From positions 1 through 5,856 of the forward strand of contig PMIW01000163.1 of NCBI GenBank assembly GCA_003158365.1: DNA of 5,856 nt. Direction: 5' to 3'. Below are positions 3,537 to 5,856 of the stretch, piece after piece. The translations under genes and the position numbers were made by a program. Under the pieces are notes generated by a model. It was not told the DNA's origin and searched no databases. It saw only the letters and a program-made list of their open reading frames with translations. This DNA comes from Ignavibacteriota bacterium (GTDB taxonomy: Bacteria; Bacteroidota; Ignavibacteria; Tepidaquicellales; Tepidaquicellaceae). Position 1 is the first letter of the stretch. Every line of letters starts with the position of its first letter.

Positions 3537-5856
3537 TTTTTAATAATACGCTGTTTACAAGTTTTATCAATTCATTTGATTTAAACGGTTTTGAGATATA
3601 GTCAGTCAATCCTGCATTTATAAATTCTTCCCTGTCGCCTTTCATTGCAAATGCTGTCATTGCAATAACAGGGACGACTGAATACCCCGGCAATTTATGA
3701 ACTTTTCTTGTAGCTTCAATTCCGTCCATGCCCTTGCCGAGATTTATATCCATAAGAATAAGATTGAACTTTTGTGACTTCGCCATCTCAATTGCGGCGA
3801 TTCCGTTTTCTGCAAATGAAAGTTTATAAACATCTTTTAATACATAATCAAGATATTCTCTAGTAAATGAATCGTCGTCAACGCATAATACATGCACTTC
3901 TTTATTCTGTGGCAACAATTCTTTTTCATCTTCAATTTCTTTTACAGGTTGTTTGACTATTTCTGATTCCAGTAATGGCAGTTCTATTTTAAATACCGAG
4001 CCTACACCCATTTCACTTTCAACGGTAATGCTTCCCCCGATTTTTTCAATAAAATTCTTTGTAATAGTCAAACCTAATCCCGTACCTTCAAATCCCCTGC
4101 TGTATCCTTCACTTACCTGGCGGAATTCTTCAAAAATAACACCAATCGATTCTTTAGGAATTCCTATACCCGTATCCGATATTTTCATAACTGCTTTTTT
4201 ATTTTCATTTATACTCAATTCAATTTTTACTTCACCTGACTTAGTATATTTAATTGCATTATTAATTAAATTATTAATAGCTTCCCACAGCATTCTTTCA
4301 TCAACTTTGGATAAAATCTGTTCAGCCGAAGACTCTATCGTAAATTTAATTTTTTTCTTTGCCGCTTCCGCCGTATAACTCTGATATACTTCATTTGTAA
4401 GCTGAACTATATCAACTTCACTTGATTTCATTTCCAGTTTTCCGGCTTCAATTCTGGAAAGGTCAAGAATCAGGTTAAGTGTTTCGAGAAGTCTTTTCCC
4501 GCTTCTTAATATATTATCTGAAAAATCTTTTAGTTCCGGATTGTCTGTCATATCTCTTAAAAGCTCTGCAAATCCAAGTATTCCGACCATTGGAGTGCGA
4601 AGTTCGTGACTCATATTTGCAAGGAAACTTGATTTTAATCGTTCGGATTCTTCTGCTTTTTCTTTTGCTTTAATTAATTCTTCTTCTTTTAGTTTTTTTT
4701 CCGTCACATCTTCTTTTACTGCAAGAAAATGCGTGATTTTTCCTTCGGAATTTTTAACAGGTGAAATTGATGCTTTTTCCCAGTATAATTCGCCGTTTTT
4801 CTTTTTATTATGAAATTCCCCTATCCAGTCATTACCCTTTAATATCGTGTCCCATAGATCTTTATATTCTTCTGAAGTTTTTTCACCTGATTTTAAAACT
4901 CTTGGATTACTTCCAATTACCTCTTCAGGACGGTATCCGGTAACTTCCACAAATTTCGGATTTACATATTCTATATCTCCTTTTATATCGGTAATTACGA
5001 CTGTGACGGGACTCTGTTTGATTGCCTGGGAAATTTTTATTACTTCCTCTTCCGCCCTTTTGCGCTCCGTTATATCACTTAAAAATCCGACAGAACCTAT
5101 TACTTTCCCGGATTTATCTCCGATTGGTGTACCGCTGACATTTAACCAGATAATTTCTCCTGTTTTTTTAATTCCTCTTACTTCATATATATCGGAAATT
5201 CCCTTTAATCTTGTCCTGTTTTTTTCACGGACAATATCCCAGTCATCTTTAAAAATAATAGTTTCAGTCCCGACTTTACCTATCAGTTCATGATATGTAT
5301 AGCCGAGGATATCACACATGCTGTTATTTACAAACTGAATTTTGTCATCGTTATCTACCTGCATGACGCCATCGTGCATAGTTTCAATAAGGATACGGTA
5401 TCGCTCTTCACTTTCTTTCAATGCTACTTCGTATTTTTTTCTTTCAGTAATATCCCTTAAAACAACTAATGCCGCACCTTTACCTTTGAATGTAAATGCT
5501 GTTCCAATTACTTCCACATCAACTATACTTCCATCCAGACAAATATATTTCTCTTCCTTCAAGGGAGCATTAGCCGAATTATTCCTGATATCTGCCATTC
5601 TATTTGAAACAATTTCCCTGAATTCAGGGTGGATAAAGTCCAGAACCTTTCTTCCGATAATTTCATTTTCGTCTTTTGCTTTTAAAAGTTTCAGACCTGC
5701 GGGATTTATAAACACAATATTTCCTTCACTCTGAACATAGATTGTTTCAGGAGATAATTCATACAGTTTACGATATTGCTCTTCACTTTCCATTAAGGCT
5801 TCCTGTATTCTCTTACGCTCTGTGATATCCCTGAGTGAGCCCTCAATACCCGCAAT
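3529..5856 (-). CDS. Multi-PAS hybrid histidine kinase with receiver domain (5' end missing)
   Basis: The last 775 residues of a sensor kinase are visible; the frame is open to the window edge. Numbering from the first visible codon: residues 1-16 end one PAS domain (its DITERK linker is present), then three full PAS domains lie at about 26-146, 149-269 and 273-391, the first two ending in DITERK and the last in DVTEKK. A short helical linker leads to HisKA (about 407-477) with MSHELRTP; His417 is the phosphorylation site. HATPase (about 521-627) shows the N box NNLINNAIKYT, DTGIGIP, FEEFRQ and GTGLGL. The receiver (about 654-773) has the acidic pair Asp660/661, phospho-acceptor Asp703, Thr734 and Lys756. 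All key residues are intact, so it should autophosphorylate and pass phosphate to its own receiver. There is no HPt or DNA-binding domain, so onward transfer needs a separate partner. No membrane segment is visible, so this part is cytoplasmic. The signal is unknown. The last PAS has the NPRVLKSG and W-x-G-E pattern common in NifL-like PAS domains, which does not prove a cofactor. Confidence 0.93.
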   Translation of the reverse strand: MAGIEGSLRDITERKRIQEALMESEEQYRKLYELSPETIYVQSEGNIVFINPAGLKLLKAKDENEIIGRKVLDFIHPEFREIVSNRMADIRNNSANAPLKEEKYICLDGSIVDVEVIGTAFTFKGKGAALVVLRDITERKKYEVALKESEERYRILIETMHDGVMQVDNDDKIQFVNNSMCDILGYTYHELIGKVGTETIIFKDDWDIVREKNRTRLKGISDIYEVRGIKKTGEIIWLNVSGTPIGDKSGKVIGSVGFLSDITERKRAEEEVIKISQAIKQSPVTVVITDIKGDIEYVNPKFVEVTGYRPEEVIGSNPRVLKSGEKTSEEYKDLWDTILKGNDWIGEFHNKKKNGELYWEKASISPVKNSEGKITHFLAVKEDVTEKKLKEEELIKAKEKAEESERLKSSFLANMSHELRTPMVGILGFAELLRDMTDNPELKDFSDNILRSGKRLLETLNLILDLSRIEAGKLEMKSSEVDIVQLTNEVYQSYTAEAAKKKIKFTIESSAEQILSKVDERMLWEAINNLINNAIKYTKSGEVKIELSINENKKAVMKISDTGIGIPKESIGVIFEEFRQVSEGYSRGFEGTGLGLTITKNFIEKIGGSITVESEMGVGSVFKIELPLLESEIVKQPVKEIEDEKELLPQNKEVHVLCVDDDSFTREYLDYVLKDVYKLSFAENGIAAIEMAKSQKFNLILMDINLGKGMDGIEATRKVHKLPGYSVVPVIAMTAFAMKGDREEFINAGLTDYISKPFKSNELIKLVNSVLLKNT

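Noticed and set aside
3953..5734. Several open frames on the plus strand opposite the kinase
   Set aside because: They are shadows of the kinase coding frame. The minus strand carries continuous PAS, HisKA, HATPase and receiver motifs.
5791..5793. ATG at 5793 as the kinase start
   Set aside because: The 21 codons before it, up to the window edge, are open and encode the end of another PAS domain with its DITERK linker, so the gene begins outside the window.

Overview
The window looks like AT-rich chromosomal DNA from the Bacteroidota/Chlorobiota (FCB) group, and an Ignavibacteria-like organism fits best. The main evidence is a type IX secretion (T9SS, Por) C-terminal sorting domain with the NYPNPFNP signature, preceded by a PVEMMNF-type fibronectin-like region. 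This placement is inferred from protein style, not from a marker gene.

Layout: positions 1-24 read on the plus strand as the last seven codons of a gene that enters from the left and probably ends in a T9SS-type tail. A strong stem-loop (43-78) separates it from a convergent minus-strand block. That block, in its own direction of transcription, holds fibre protein A (3085-1994), fibre protein B (1960-899) and a small T9SS cargo protein (878-96). The gaps are only 33 and 20 bases, and one candidate promoter lies before protein A, so the three are probably one operon. A 443-base AT-rich intergenic region (3086-3528) follows. It holds a possible fold-back structure and a perfect 14-base inverted repeat, but no convincing gene. 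The right 40 percent (3529-5856) is the 3' part of a large hybrid histidine kinase. At least four PAS domains, HisKA, HATPase and a receiver domain are visible, and its start lies beyond the window.

The most interesting content is the pair of tandem paralogues A and B. Each has a signal peptide, phage-tail-fibre-like repeats and an intramolecular chaperone autoprocessing domain (peptidase S74 type) with the Ser-Lys cleavage dyad intact. Each then has a coiled coil, a C-terminal membrane helix and a basic tail. This order recalls the eukaryotic MYRF proteins and suggests a trimeric, membrane-tethered, self-cleaving envelope fibre. With the T9SS cargo encoded directly downstream, the operon looks like a surface-structure cassette. 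The joint function is inference. The kinase is transcribed in the same direction but is separated by 443 bases, and nothing in the sequence ties it to the fibre operon.
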